Source: Sphingomonas glacialis (lineage in GTDB: Bacteria; Pseudomonadota; Alphaproteobacteria; Sphingomonadales; Sphingomonadaceae). From it: DNA of 64,000 nucleotides. Of this stretch, positions 1 through 9,158 are shown in pieces. Each line of letters begins with the position of its first letter. Within the stretch, counting starts at the first letter, position 1. The position numbers and the translations under genes were made by a program. The stretch spans positions 44,648 through 108,647 of the forward strand of contig NZ_RCZC01000004.1 in assembly GCF_006439055.1 (NCBI RefSeq), read 5' to 3'. The notes under the pieces were generated by a model. It was not told the DNA's origin. It ran no database searches and saw only the letters and a list, made by a program, of their open reading frames with translations.

Positions 1-683
1 GGGGAATGCTTTGCAGTTTTGAGATTCACAAGTGGGTCACGCGGCCAGCGACCCTGCGGCCAGACAAGCTGGTCTCCCGGTGCTCCCGGTGCGGACGCTT
101 GCGCGTCACGTCGCGGCCGACGATCGAGAATTCGTAAACACGGTATATTACGCATTGATCTTCGTCCCAAATTGAGGCGTTCTGGCGCTAGTCCTGTAAC
201 GGCCGGACTTGAATGCATGGAGAGATGAATTGCGCCAACCGAATTACAACGTGCCCGCTGCCCAGCGGGCGATCCGGCGCCGGTTTGGAGCCCACGGTAT
301 GCTGCTCGCACTTCCAGTCTCGGCCCTGCTGTGGGGAATTGTAGTAGCGCCATTCGTCTTTCGCTGAGGCGCTAACCCGCAAGCCGCGTCTAGGGGCTCG
401 GTTGGCCGACGCAGATGAATTAAGCGGTGCTCAAGACAGCGAAGTTTTGAAGGCCGTTACGATTGGTACGCCCGGATAAATCTCGAAACGGCTTCGCAAA
501 ACCACTGTCAGAGCCTGGCCGCGGTGCCGCCAATCCTCGGCCGGCACCAAGGCTAACTGGCTAGGTTATTGCGGGAGGGGCACCCGGCAGTGCTGGCAAT
601 TCCAGACCGAATGCTTCTGGCACCTATTTTCGCGTGCCTGAGTGATGGTTAGGAGAGTAACATCTCCAATTTGGTAGCTGATT
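1..683. other. No convincing gene
   Basis: I see no reading frame with recognisable protein character on either strand. The short open frames here look like random high-GC frames. The left side may hold the end of a gene outside the window, but nothing supports that. Confidence 0.5.
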
Positions 684-917
684 CTAACCGACCCTTACCG
701 CATCAGCGAAGCGTACCAATGCCACGACGGTATCCGAGTCGTCGGCAATCGCGATGATCCAATTCAAAGGTAGCCGGCCGGCCCGTAATTCTCCCGCCAG
801 TATGTCGCGAGCTGTATCGATAGCGCGCGCACGGGCAGCTTCGATGTCGATGAGGATTAAGCCCTCCTCATCAACAACAATCTGGTCTTCCGCAATCAAA
901 TTAAAGCGATACCGCAT
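684..917 (-). CDS. DUF6894 family small protein
   Basis: Small protein of 77 residues starting MRYRFNL. The pattern is a short beta strand, an acidic turn (DEEGLIL), an ID-E-A helix rich in Ala/Arg, and a final strand ending VRFADAV. This matches the DUF6894 family, which is common in sphingomonads and rhizobia and has no known function. The start at 917 is preferred because the family begins at this residue and a GGGG stretch lies just upstream. An ATG 15 nt further upstream would add MTEWG. It stands alone. Confidence 0.7.
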   Translation of the reverse strand: MRYRFNLIAEDQIVVDEEGLILIDIEAARARAIDTARDILAGELRAGRLPLNWIIAIADDSDTVVALVRFADAVRVG

Positions 918-1158
918 GCCCCATTCTGTCATCGGAATCGGTGCCTGTCGCGCACTTGCGTTAGATACTCACGTTAGAAACGAGCATATGCACATGTATG
1001 CGGCGCAGTGCGCCCTATCGGATTAAGTGATCGGCTAAGTCAGCGACCATAGCAACGCTGAAAGGGCCAAGCCGCATAGGTCGCCGACTCAGAAGGCGAT
1101 CACCCCCTTCCGAGCATTTGCTGCCAGTCGCGGGAACGCTATCATGGCGTGAAAAATT

Positions 1159-1542
1159 TTGATGGAGTCCAGTCCCTTGTCCGATATTGCTACTCCCAAT
1201 TTGCCAAGCCGAAACTTCAACCAGACGACTGAATTTTTCGGGAAGCTGGGCTTCATGGAGACGTGGCGAGACCCAGGGTGGATGATCCTCAAGCGCGGCA
1301 GCATAACGCTCGAGTTCTTTCCGTATCCTGACCTGGATCCCGCTAAAAGTTCATTTAGCTGCTGCTTCAGAATGCAAGACGTCGGCGTATTTTTCGCAAA
1401 TATTAAAGCCGCTGGTGTGCCAGAGGTAACAGTAGGTTGGCCGCGCGTACATAAGCCAAAACGCGAACCATGGGGCGGTATCGTCGGGGCTCTAATCGAT
1501 CCAGACGGAACGTTAATTCGGCTGGTTCAAGCTCCGAACTGA
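1159..1542 (+). CDS. VOC-fold bleomycin-resistance-like protein
   Basis: Protein of about 127 residues with the single-domain vicinal oxygen chelate layout. The N-terminus has PNLPSRNFNQTTEFFGKLGF, followed by a beta-rich middle (ITLEFFPYPDLD). The C-terminus is the typical GIVGALIDPDGTLIRLVQ strand. Proteins with this exact layout are annotated as bleomycin resistance proteins (BLMA type), which bind the drug as dimers; many homologues have no tested substrate. The start is TTG at 1159 or ATG at 1162. The reading frame is complete. No partner gene is adjacent. Confidence 0.75.
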   Translation: MMESSPLSDIATPNLPSRNFNQTTEFFGKLGFMETWRDPGWMILKRGSITLEFFPYPDLDPAKSSFSCCFRMQDVGVFFANIKAAGVPEVTVGWPRVHKPKREPWGGIVGALIDPDGTLIRLVQAPN

Positions 1543-1748
1543 ACGATTGGAATCCACCAACTATCGCCCTTGCGCGGACAAAGCGCTTGGCATCCAAACC
1601 GGTCGTCCGATGGACATTAATGAATGGCCGAAGCTGGGAACCGCAGGGGTCGGCGCGAAGGACCGGATGTGTGTCTGCTCCGACGCTACGTGGTCCGCCT
1701 CGCGAGCGCATTGCCGTACCTATGTGGCTTATGTGGTCTCACTGGGCG

Positions 1749-2144
1749 CTAAAAAGCGCTTTTGCCTAATTCGTCGCCTTTGACGGTATCATAACGAACA
1801 CGGTTCCCGTCGATTTCCTCGAGATGCGCGCCGGCCCAGGCACCCAGGGCGCGAAGCGGCTCGGCGAGCGAATAGCCCAGCTCCGTCAGCGCATATTCTA
1901 CTTGGGGCGGTACGGTCGGATGGACCGTCCGGTTGACCATGCCGTCGCGATCAAGCGCTTTCAGGGTGCGGGTGAGCATCTGCTGCGAAATGCCGCCGAT
2001 CGTCCGTTTGATGTCATTGAAGCGGCGCGGGCGTTCGATCAGCACCATGACGATCATCACCGTCCATTTATCTCCGATGAGGCTGAGCACGCTGCTCATC
2101 CGGCGGCAGTTGGCGGTAACGCCGGTTGGGGCGGGCATATCCAT
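1749..2144 (-). CDS. HxlR-family transcriptional regulator
   Basis: Winged-helix repressor or activator of the HxlR family, about 131 residues. The family signature is clear: two Cys-containing turns replaced here by a single CRRM, then LIGDKWTVMIVMVL, RRFNDIKR, GGISQQMLTRTLKALDRDGMV, and the wing Y-ALTELGYSL. The start at 2144 (MDMPAPTG) gives the usual length and has AGG 7 nt upstream. The frame is open to 2186. It is divergent from azoR. Three copies of a TGGTCAC/GTGACC box lie between and around the two starts, so it probably controls both itself and the azoreductase. Cys in this position often senses electrophiles or thiol stress in the family; that is inference here. Confidence 0.88.
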   Translation of the reverse strand: MDMPAPTGVTANCRRMSSVLSLIGDKWTVMIVMVLIERPRRFNDIKRTIGGISQQMLTRTLKALDRDGMVNRTVHPTVPPQVEYALTELGYSLAEPLRALGAWAGAHLEEIDGNRVRYDTVKGDELGKSAF

Positions 2145-2219
2145 GTGACCTGGTCCTAAAAATATGCGTCCTTGGCGGGTCGTCATTGGTCACATAACTG
2201 CTCCTGGTCACAAAACCAG
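2144..2219. promoter_or_regulatory. Candidate HxlR operator region
   Basis: TGGTCACA occurs at 2187-2194 and again at 2205-2212, with starts 18 bp apart. An inverted copy, TGTGACCT, lies at 2144-2151 over the HxlR start codon. The right-hand copy is part of a palindrome, CTGGT-N6-ACCAG, at 2204-2219. The position between a divergent regulator and its likely target is typical of HxlR autoregulated operators. Binding is inferred from position only. Confidence 0.45.
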
Positions 2220-2233
2220 ACCGGAGACGCTCC

Positions 2234-2815
2234 ATGAAACTTCTTCATCTCGATTCCAGCATCATGGGCGAAGGCTCGGCTAGCCGGGCGATTTCCGCCG
2301 CGATCGTCGAGCAATTTCGGAAAACGGTCCCGAACCTCAATGTCGTCTATCGTGATCTTGCCGCCGAGCCGATCCCGCACATGACGCTCGATGCCTTCCT
2401 GAAGCTGGAGGAAGGCGAGGACGTTGAGCAATTCCTCAATGCCGACGTCGTCGTGATCGGCGCGGGCTTCTACAATTTCTCCATCCCCAGCCAGTTGAAG
2501 GCCTGGATCGACCGCATCGCGGTGAAGGGCAAGACCTTCACCTATGGTGAAAGCGGCCCCGTCGGCTTGGCAGCCGGCAAACGCGTGATCGTCGCACTCG
2601 CGCGCGGCAACGTCTATGGTGTGGGTTCGCTTTATGCGGCTTACGAGCATGCCGAAACGCTACTGCGCTCGATCTTCGGCTTCGTCGGTGCCGATGTCGA
2701 AGTTATCGTCGCTGAAGGACTCGGGCGTGGCGAGGATGCGCGTCTTGCCGCAATCGAAGGCGCTCTCGCGCAAGCCCGCCAGCTGTCGCAATCCTCTCTA
2801 GCCGCCGTGGCCTGA
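2234..2815 (+). CDS. azoR: FMN-dependent NADH-azoreductase
   Basis: Flavodoxin-fold NADH:quinone/azo oxidoreductase of 193 residues, the usual length for AzoR. It begins MKLLHLDSSIMGEGSASR, the FMN-phosphate-binding loop. It has the typical PMYNFxIPxxLKxWIDRI block as GFYNFSIPSQLKAWIDRI and the TFTYGESGPVGL loop. AzoR enzymes reduce azo compounds and quinones by two electrons in the cytosol. A GGAG-like site lies upstream of the ATG. It is divergent from an HxlR regulator, a common pairing for quinone or electrophile response. Confidence 0.93.
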   Translation: MKLLHLDSSIMGEGSASRAISAAIVEQFRKTVPNLNVVYRDLAAEPIPHMTLDAFLKLEEGEDVEQFLNADVVVIGAGFYNFSIPSQLKAWIDRIAVKGKTFTYGESGPVGLAAGKRVIVALARGNVYGVGSLYAAYEHAETLLRSIFGFVGADVEVIVAEGLGRGEDARLAAIEGALAQARQLSQSSLAAVA

Positions 2816-2825
2816 TCGGGCGGCA

Positions 2826-2859
2826 CGCGCCTGGTTCTTGCTGGCTTGAACCAGGCGCG
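2826..2859 (+). terminator. Hairpin terminator after azoR
   Basis: A perfect 12-bp stem (CGCGCCTGGTTC / GAACCAGGCGCG) with a 10-nt loop starts 11 nt after the azoR stop codon. There is no clear T-tract after it. It could be a weak intrinsic terminator or an RNA-stabilising hairpin. Confidence 0.55.
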
Positions 2860-3776
2860 CGTCTGATCGATGAGACCACCATTCTAAAAGAAACCAGAAC
2901 GACCCTAACAGCTGAACGCAGGGCGTTTAGTGGCGTGCCAAACTAACGTTAGCGGGAAGACAACCGAATTGAACGAACGGCCACTTACGCGAGGCGAGTT
3001 AAGCGGTCTGAACGTTTTTACTGGGTCTGCTCTGCACAAACCGACAAACGCGCGCGCCCGTGGCTCTGGGAAGAGCTAGCGTTCGGCATGTGCGCTCAAT
3101 CAACGCGGCCATGTCGTTCCGATATCTTAGGCCGTTTGGCCGCCTCAACGAATGAGCTTATTGAACAGATCGAGTTCACGTCTATTTCAACCCAGGAGCA
3201 GCAGCTCGCGATCGTAATACAGCATGACGATGATCGCTTGAACGTTCCTAATGTCCCGCCGCTTCACTGCCGCGCGACGGGGAAAAAGATTTTCCGCCCC
3301 CGCCACAACCAGAAATGCTGACCGTTCTCAACATATGCTCTTAGGCCGCTGCTAACGCGAGCGAATTAACCACGATACGACGCCACCAACCTGCTGCGAC
3401 ATCATTCCCACTATCGTTCGCTTTCTTGAACATGTGAGGAATTTCAATCGGTTAATGCTGCAAAATGTCCGTCATGCGGCGCGCTGCTCTTGGGTGCGAA
3501 GTGCACGTCTCCGATTGTTTGTCGAAGCCAGATCGATGAAGTTCTTGAGATCGCGCAGCCGGAGCGGGGGCGGCCGGCACGCTTCGCCACGCAAGATTAC
3601 AAACGAAACGCTTCACGATGAGCGCGACCGGAGTTCGGCTTCATCGGCTAGACCGCGTTTGAACAGCGGCGACGATCGCCTCGTACGGCCGGTAAGAGCT
3701 ATCAAGCTGGCAATGAGCGCTGGTCGCGCCTCGGCTATGGTCACGTAGCGGCGCTCAAAGCTCCGCTCGGTCTCCC
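2860..3776. other. Gene-poor flank of the insertion sequence
   Basis: No confident gene. A 77-residue plus-strand frame at 3088-3321 lacks recognisable features. On the minus strand, a tail with the residues DLKNFIDLASTN ends near 3477 and may be the end of a lost gene. The base composition is lower in GC than the neighbouring genes, which fits decayed or acquired DNA. Confidence 0.4.
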
Positions 3777-3827
3777 TATTGAACCGCGCCGGGTCTACCG
3801 GCAGCGTTGGGTTGTGAGTCACGCTGC

Positions 3828-4723
3828 CATATCGATCTTGTCCGCGGCAGCATAATATTGATCTTCTGCTTCGGCAGGCGGGATGTTTCCGATGGGCTCC
3901 AGCAGCCGGCGATGATTGAACCAGTCGACCCACTAAAGCGTGGCGTACTCGACGGCTTCGAAGCTGCGCCAGGTCCACGGCGATGGATGACCTCGGCCTT
4001 GTAAAGGCCGTTGATCGTCTCGGCCAAAGCGTTGTCGTAGCTGTCGCCGACGCTGCCAACCGAGGGCTCGATCCCGGCCTCGGCGAGGCGCTCGGTGTAC
4101 TTGATGGACACGTATTGCGACCCTCGATCGCTATGATGGATGAGGCCGCCCCGATGGGTTGGCCGGCGATCGTGAAGCGCCTGTTCCAAGGCATCGAGGA
4201 CGAAGCTGGCATGAGCCGTCCTGCTGGCCCGCCAGCCAACGATCCGCCGAGCATAGGTGTCGATGACGAAGGCGACGTAGACGAACCCTGCCCAGGTCGC
4301 GACGTAAGTGAAGTCTGAGACCCACAGCATGTTCGGCGCTGGCGCGTAGAACTGGCGGTTGACGTGATCGAGTGGGCACAGCGCCGCCTTGTTGCTGATG
4401 GTCGTGCGCACCGGCTTGCCCCGGATCACGCCTGCCAGGCCCATCTCGCGCATCAGCCGAGCGACCGTACAGCGGGCGACGGGCACGCCCTCCCGTATCA
4501 TCTGCCGCCAGACCTTGCGCACGCCGTAGACCGCGAAGTTCTCGGCGAACACGCGCACGATCGCGGGCTTAAGGGCCGCATCCTGCCGTGCCCGCGCCGA
4601 CAGGCGTGTCGGATCCTGTCGCTGCGCGACGCGCTCGTGGTATGTGGATGGGGCGATCGGCAGGACGCGGCAGATCGGCTCGTCCCCATAGGCATCGCGG
4701 TGATCATCGATAAACGCGATCAT
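3828..4723 (-). pseudogene. IS3-family transposase OrfB (DDE), broken
   Basis: Integrase-core transposase. The intact part begins [13 protein letters not shown] and includes the HTH_21-like region, then the catalytic block WVSDFTYVATWAGFVYVA (first Asp), HHSDRGSQYVS (second Asp) and SYDNALAETINGLYKAE (Glu). After YKAEVIHRRGP one base is missing from the expected CCC-TGG (near 3978-3981), so the native C-terminus (WRSFEAVEYATL) is read in another frame. That frame also has TAG where GAG or a similar sense codon is expected. The native end, in the restored frame, is the TGA near 3820. In the family OrfA and OrfB are joined by programmed -1 frameshifting; here extra mutations break both. Confidence 0.85.
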
Positions 4724-5045
4724 CGCCGGAACGGGCGGTCGAGCTCCGCCTGCGCAAAATATGCCGACGCCTTGCGTAAAATCTCGTTGGCCTGCCGCAG
4801 CTCACGGACCTCGCGCTCGAGCGCCTTACCTTGTCGGCAACCTCGGTCGGGACACCGGCACGCTTGCCGCTGTTGACCTCTGCCTTCTTCACCCACTCAT
4901 GCAGAGTCTGCGGAACGCAGCCGATCTTCTCCGCGATCGACACCACCGCTGCCCATCGCGAGGGATGATCCCGCTCGTGGTCGAAAACCATCCGCACCGC
5001 GCGTTCGCGGACTTCCGGCGCAAACTTGTTCGTCGTCTTGCTCAT
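4704..5045 (-). pseudogene. IS3-family transposase OrfA, frameshifted
   Basis: The helix-turn-helix half of the transposase. The first 75 residues are normal ([13 protein letters not shown], then [20 protein letters not shown]). After VADKV one base has been lost near 4825-4830. The expected leucine-zipper tail, which reads [20 protein letters not shown] in the restored frame, is replaced by an Arg/Ser-rich nonsense tail. The open frame still reaches the orfB start region, so the deletion is only visible by comparing frames. Confidence 0.85.
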
Positions 5046-5098
5046 ACAGGCTCCACCTTCTCAGGAGTTCGAGCCTCCGGCAAACCCGGCGCGGTTCA

Positions 5099-5374
5099 TA
5101 TCGATGCCGCCTGTGGTACATACGACCTGCATCCCTGAGCGATAAGGCGTGCGCCCTCGACCATTACCCTCGCTCCTCGACGGGCGAGCAAGAGCCGGAT
5201 CAAATCAGCCGTTCGCGTGACAATATCCATATCGTCTTGGATCTAGCGCTCTCTGTCGTCGAACTCCATTGGATGTCCGGCAGCATCTTCGATCGCGTCC
5301 CGCGATACGACGACCGTGAGACGGATGCTCTTCCGCGTTATGGAAAATTCGACTGCATCGTCCCAACCCTGCAC
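5099..5374 (-). pseudogene. Small protein gene cut by a stop and the IS
   Basis: A minus-strand frame starting GTG at 5374 encodes QGWDDAVEFSITRKSIRL and continues to SRDAIEDAAGHPMEFDDRER, then TAG at 5243-5245. The same frame continues with protein-like sequence (DDMDIVTRTADLIRLLLARR) until the IS3 edge at 5098, where TGA of the IS inverted repeat ends it. The strand-helix pattern and the ALED-like motif recall DUF1488-type small proteins, but this is weak. It is probably a small gene killed by a nonsense mutation and then by the IS insertion. Confidence 0.35.
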
Positions 5375-5594
5375 CTGCGCCCCCGTTATTATTCAAATTA
5401 GGTTGACGTTATTTTAAGCAACTCGCAAAGGGATAAGACCAAGTCGGACCATTCCTGAGAACGTACGCGATGCCCCGCGTCGTTCGTGCGATGGTGCTGA
5501 CGAGTTAACGATCAGCACGGGGCAAAAGCGGTCCTTCTAGGCAGTCGGTATCTGCTCGAGTTCAGTCACGGCGCGACGCCTCAAAGCTGCGAGC

Positions 5595-6050
5595 ATGCTC
5601 ACCATGATGCAATCCGATCCCAAAGACCTGCCACTGCCTGAAGATGTTACCCGCGCCACCAACGAGTTGCACGCCTTGGCAAGGTTGATCGAACGCCCAC
5701 CGCTCGAAGCCGTGTCACTATCCCTAGATATGGCCCTTCGCGCCTCTTTCGCGATCCACAAGGTGCTCGCTCACATTAACCGGTCCAATGTTGAAGCTGA
5801 TTTGGTTGACCCTATCGCAAAGAGCCCGGCCACTTTGCTATCCTATGAAAGCATGAGAAGTTTCGGTCGCTGTGATTTCGATCAGCTACGCGAGGCTGTC
5901 TATGAATCGAAAAACGGCTCACGCGATGCGCCTCCATTCGATTCAAGCTATTCAGCGGGTCATCAGATGGTCCACGGGATCAACTACAATGCGCTTGACC
6001 GTATTGTGACGGCATTTGTCGAACACGCTCTCTCACAGAAGGAAGGGTGA
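5595..6050 (+). CDS. Hypothetical protein
   Basis: Predicted soluble protein of up to 151 residues, not assigned to a family. It has helical N-terminal character (VTRATNELHALARLIERP, LSLDMALRASFAIHKVLAHI) and a C-terminus containing HQMVHGINYNALDRIVTAFV. There are no membrane segments. The start is uncertain between 5595 and ATGs at 5604 and 5607. Codon use is normal for the region, which supports a real gene. Confidence 0.5.
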   Translation: MLTMMQSDPKDLPLPEDVTRATNELHALARLIERPPLEAVSLSLDMALRASFAIHKVLAHINRSNVEADLVDPIAKSPATLLSYESMRSFGRCDFDQLREAVYESKNGSRDAPPFDSSYSAGHQMVHGINYNALDRIVTAFVEHALSQKEG

Positions 6051-6226
6051 CACGATGAGCCTTCAATCGAATTGACGCCCGCCACGAGGGACCACGGGCG
6101 GCTACCCACTCGACACGTCGAGACGGCTGATCTGGCCGACGAAATGCGGCGGTCAGCCCGTGGGAACGAAAGCCGGACGCTTAGGAGTCTACTGAACGTC
6201 GGTTTCTGGGTCAACGCGGCTTTTGA

Positions 6227-7129
6227 TCATGGTGTGCCAGTAGGTGTCCACCGGAGCGTGTCGACCAGTACGCGCAGCGCCGGCGTGATCTGTCGGCTCG
6301 GATAGTAGAGGTAGCACCCCGGAAAGGGCGGGCACCAGGATTCGAGCACTTGGATCAATTGGCCGTTGGTAATCTCTTCGGCGACGTCATGCTCCAGCAT
6401 ATAGCCCAGCCCCGCGCCTGCGCGGACCGCGGCGGCCGATAGCACCTCGTCGTTTACGATCAGCTGCCCAGTCGGGCGGAATCTGATTTCGCGGCCGTCG
6501 CGCTCGAACTCCCACGGCAGCAGGCCGCCGCCGCCGAGCAACCGGTAGTTGATGCAATTGTGGTTCTCCAGATCGGCGGGGGCTGCAGGCAACGAGCGGC
6601 CTTCGAAATAGCCCGGTGTTCCAACCACGAGCGTGCGCAGCGCAGGGCCCACCGGCACCGCCACCATGTCGAGATCGACGGTTTCGCCCAGCCTAATTCC
6701 CGCATCGAAACCACCCGCCACCAGATCGACTAGCCGATCTTCGACGATTACCTCGACCGAAATGTCGGGATGCTCGCGTAGGAATTGCGGCAAGATCGGC
6801 GCGAGCACAGTGCGCGCCGCATAGCCGAAGGTGGTCAATCGGATCGTGCCCGAGGGTATGCCGCGCCAATCGGCCAGCGCGGACAATCCTCGCGCCACCT
6901 CCTGCAAAGCCGGGTCGAGCGAGCTTAGCAGGCGCTGCCCGGCAGCGGTCGGAGCAACGCTTCGCGTGGTGCGCGCGAGCAAGCGGACACCGAGCCGCGC
7001 CTCGAGACTGCGCATCGCGTGGCTGAGCGCGGAGGCTGAGAGACCGAGTTCCGCCGCGGCACGGGTAAAGCTTCGTGCGCGGGCCACTGCCGCGAAGGCG
7101 GCAAGATCGTCAAGGTCGCCCCGCTTCAT
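6227..7129 (-). CDS. LysR-family transcriptional regulator
   Basis: LysR-type regulator of 300 residues. The winged helix-turn-helix covers residues 5-65 (DLAAFAAVARARSFTRAAAE, ASALSHAMRSLEARLGVRLL, TAAGQRLL). The PBP2-like effector domain follows from about residue 90 (IRLTTFGYAARTVLAPIL) to the end. It is divergent from the aldo/keto reductase at 7226 with 96 bp between, the standard LysR-target arrangement, so it probably controls that gene. The effector is unknown. Confidence 0.92.
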   Translation of the reverse strand: MKRGDLDDLAAFAAVARARSFTRAAAELGLSASALSHAMRSLEARLGVRLLARTTRSVAPTAAGQRLLSSLDPALQEVARGLSALADWRGIPSGTIRLTTFGYAARTVLAPILPQFLREHPDISVEVIVEDRLVDLVAGGFDAGIRLGETVDLDMVAVPVGPALRTLVVGTPGYFEGRSLPAAPADLENHNCINYRLLGGGGLLPWEFERDGREIRFRPTGQLIVNDEVLSAAAVRAGAGLGYMLEHDVAEEITNGQLIQVLESWCPPFPGCYLYYPSRQITPALRVLVDTLRWTPTGTP

Positions 7130-7225
7130 TGCTGCATATCCTTCATAAGCCCTTGCCGCCGATGCCGGCTAATCGATACGCCAACAAGTGCTATCTTGGA
7201 GACTACTTTCCAAGGAGCTACAGCA

Positions 7226-8332
7226 ATGACCCTCGCCACCTATCGCACGCTCGGACGCTCGGGTCTGACGGTCAGTCCGCTCGCCCTCGGCACCATGACC
7301 TTCGGCGCCGGACGCTGGGGAGCCGACGAGGCGACCTCGCGGGCAATCTTCGACGCCTATATCGAGGCGGGCGGTAACTTCGCCGATACGGCCGATGTCT
7401 ATTCCGGCGGGCAGAGCGAGGAGATGCTCGGCCGCTTCATCGCCGAGCGCGGAAACCGCGACCGGATGGTGATCGCGACGAAATCGGGCTTCCCGCGGAG
7501 CGAGGGAACGCCGCTTGCCGGCGGAAATTCCGCGCGCAACATTCGCGACGGGATCGAAGGATCGCTCCGCCGGCTCGGCACCGACTTTATCGACATGTAC
7601 TGGACGCATGTCTGGGACCGCACGACCCCGCCCGAGGAGGTGCTGCGCGCGCTGACCGATGCGGTGCGGCGCGGCGACATCCTCTATTACGGTTTCTCCA
7701 ATGCACCTGCCTGGTACGCCGCGCAGATCACGACGGTGGCGCGCGCCCATGGCCTGCCCGAGCCGATCGGCCTGCAATATTCCTACTCGCTGATCGACCG
7801 CGGCGTCGAACTTGATGTGATACCCGCAGGGCACGCGCTCGGGTTGGGGCTCGTAGCTTGGAGTCCCTTGGCGGCGGGGATGCTGACCGGGAAATACGGC
7901 CGCGACAAGATCGCCGAGGCCGGCCCGGCCGGCAGTCTGCCCAACCGCGCCGGCGACGCCGCGGCCAGCGGAAGCGACGGTCGGTTGAACGGCGACAATC
8001 CCTATGGCGGGATGCTCTTCACGCAGAAGAATTTCGACGTGGTGGACGTGTTGCGCTCGGTCGCCGCCGAGATCGGCCGGCCGATGGCTCAGGTCGCCTT
8101 GGCCTGGGTCGCGGCGCGCGGCGTCGCCTCGGTCCTTGTCGGCGCGAGCAGGCCCGAGCAGCTGCTGGAAAACATTGCCGCGCTCGATATCGTCTTCAGT
8201 GCCCATCAGCAGGCGCGGCTCGACGCCGTGGGCGCGCTGCCGCTGCTCAATCCATATTTCATCTTCGACTTGCCGCGCTCCCGTATCTTCGGCGGCCAGC
8301 AGATCGAGCCGTGGGCGCCCACCGTGGCGTAA
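7226..8332 (+). CDS. Aldo/keto reductase
   Basis: NAD(P)H-dependent oxidoreductase with the (beta/alpha)8 aldo/keto reductase fold, 368 residues. Catalytic features are visible: Asp-x-x-x-x-Tyr in FADTADVYSGGQSE, Lys in VIATKSGFP, and the His of DMYWTHVWDRTTP. The nucleotide end carries VLVGASRPEQLLENIAALD. The start at 7226 (MTLATYRTLGRSGL) has AAGGAG 8 nt upstream; an upstream in-frame ATG at 7196 lacks such a site. The substrate is unknown. It is probably regulated by the divergent LysR gene. Confidence 0.92.
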   Translation: MTLATYRTLGRSGLTVSPLALGTMTFGAGRWGADEATSRAIFDAYIEAGGNFADTADVYSGGQSEEMLGRFIAERGNRDRMVIATKSGFPRSEGTPLAGGNSARNIRDGIEGSLRRLGTDFIDMYWTHVWDRTTPPEEVLRALTDAVRRGDILYYGFSNAPAWYAAQITTVARAHGLPEPIGLQYSYSLIDRGVELDVIPAGHALGLGLVAWSPLAAGMLTGKYGRDKIAEAGPAGSLPNRAGDAAASGSDGRLNGDNPYGGMLFTQKNFDVVDVLRSVAAEIGRPMAQVALAWVAARGVASVLVGASRPEQLLENIAALDIVFSAHQQARLDAVGALPLLNPYFIFDLPRSRIFGGQQIEPWAPTVA

Positions 8333-8476
8333 ACCTGGCCGATTGCGGGCCGTCGGTTTCGGTCAGAGCTAAGTGTGCAGCGGAGAGCAAGCAGCCCTCT
8401 GTGAAAGGCGTGACAAGCCCTTCTGCCGACGCAGGCCTGTGGGGATTTGGCTCGAGGCATCCAGTACCAGACTGGG

Positions 8477-8950
8477 TTAACGTCGCCCAAGCGTATCCAA
8501 AGGACCCAAAGAGAGGTGCGCAAGAATACGCCTCAGCGCGGCGATGTTGTTTTCGTCTTCGGCGTCCTCAAGCGCTTCCTGCAGCACCGCGCGGATGTCG
8601 TCGGCTCCGACCAATTCCATCTGCCAATTCGGATACAGACGCTCGCGCTTTTCGACACACCGGTCCAGTGCGACAATGTCGTAATGGCGCAGATCGCTAT
8701 GAAGGCTCACGATCAGAGTCTCAACCTCGGCGGGCGGGCCCTCAATCCACTGAAAGAAGACGCCGCTGCCGAAAACCAGCACCCCGGTGATGTCGCGGGC
8801 GACATTTCGGTGTTGCGCCCACTCGACCATGCGGCCGACCGCGGCGTCGTCGACGCCTTCGGCGGCACGACTGCAGTAGACGAAAGTCGCCAGCGTGGGC
8901 GCGGCATGGTCCACGTAAGGGTCGCGTGGAAAACCATATTCGTCGAACAT
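8477..8950 (-). CDS. BLUF-domain blue-light sensor protein
   Basis: A short BLUF photoreceptor of 157 residues that would bind FAD and sense blue light. The BLUF signature runs from residue 18 to about 115. The flavin-site Tyr is in LATFVYCSRA, and the Asn is in QHRNVARDITGVLVF. The Gln is in VFFQWIEGPP, followed by HSDLRHYDIVALDR and the Trp-x-Met end in YPNWQMELV. About 40 residues follow, with an acidic helix (VLQEALEDAEDENNIAALRR) that could carry the output. No effector domain is fused, so it probably acts through a partner. The B12-binding regulator at 10236 is the obvious candidate. Confidence 0.93.
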   Translation of the reverse strand: MFDEYGFPRDPYVDHAAPTLATFVYCSRAAEGVDDAAVGRMVEWAQHRNVARDITGVLVFGSGVFFQWIEGPPAEVETLIVSLHSDLRHYDIVALDRCVEKRERLYPNWQMELVGADDIRAVLQEALEDAEDENNIAALRRILAHLSLGPLDTLGRR

Positions 8951-9158
8951 AGGTCAGCTCGCTTTGTCTATGACGGCAGGTCGGGCGATCCGGTGGGTCA
9001 ACGGCAAGTTAGCGCGTCTTTTTGATTTGCGTAAGGAAGCATTGGCGCCCGATCCCTGCTCCGCGGGAGCGACCGCTTTTCGGCAAGTCTCGAATACGAC
9101 TGAAAGGCAAAGTTTGGGGCGCGTTGCGGCGCGGCGGCCTGCAACGCCAAACCGGCCG

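Larger units (their letters stand above)
3780..5098 (-). mobile_element. IS3-family insertion sequence, decayed
   Basis: A complete but dead element of 1,319 bp. Its ends are imperfect inverted repeats starting TGAACCGCGCCGGGT at 3780 and, on the opposite strand, at 5098. About 21 bp match with two mismatches. It is flanked by a 3-bp direct repeat TAT (3777-3779 and 5099-5101), the target duplication size expected for IS3. It carries orfA and orfB on the minus strand. Both are frameshifted and orfB also has a TAG, so it cannot make active transposase. Confidence 0.9.

Noticed and set aside
3613..4254. Minus-strand frame of 213 codons inside the IS
   Set aside because: It is an out-of-frame reading of the transposase gene continuing into the flank. 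Only the flank part beyond 3777 was considered as a remnant.
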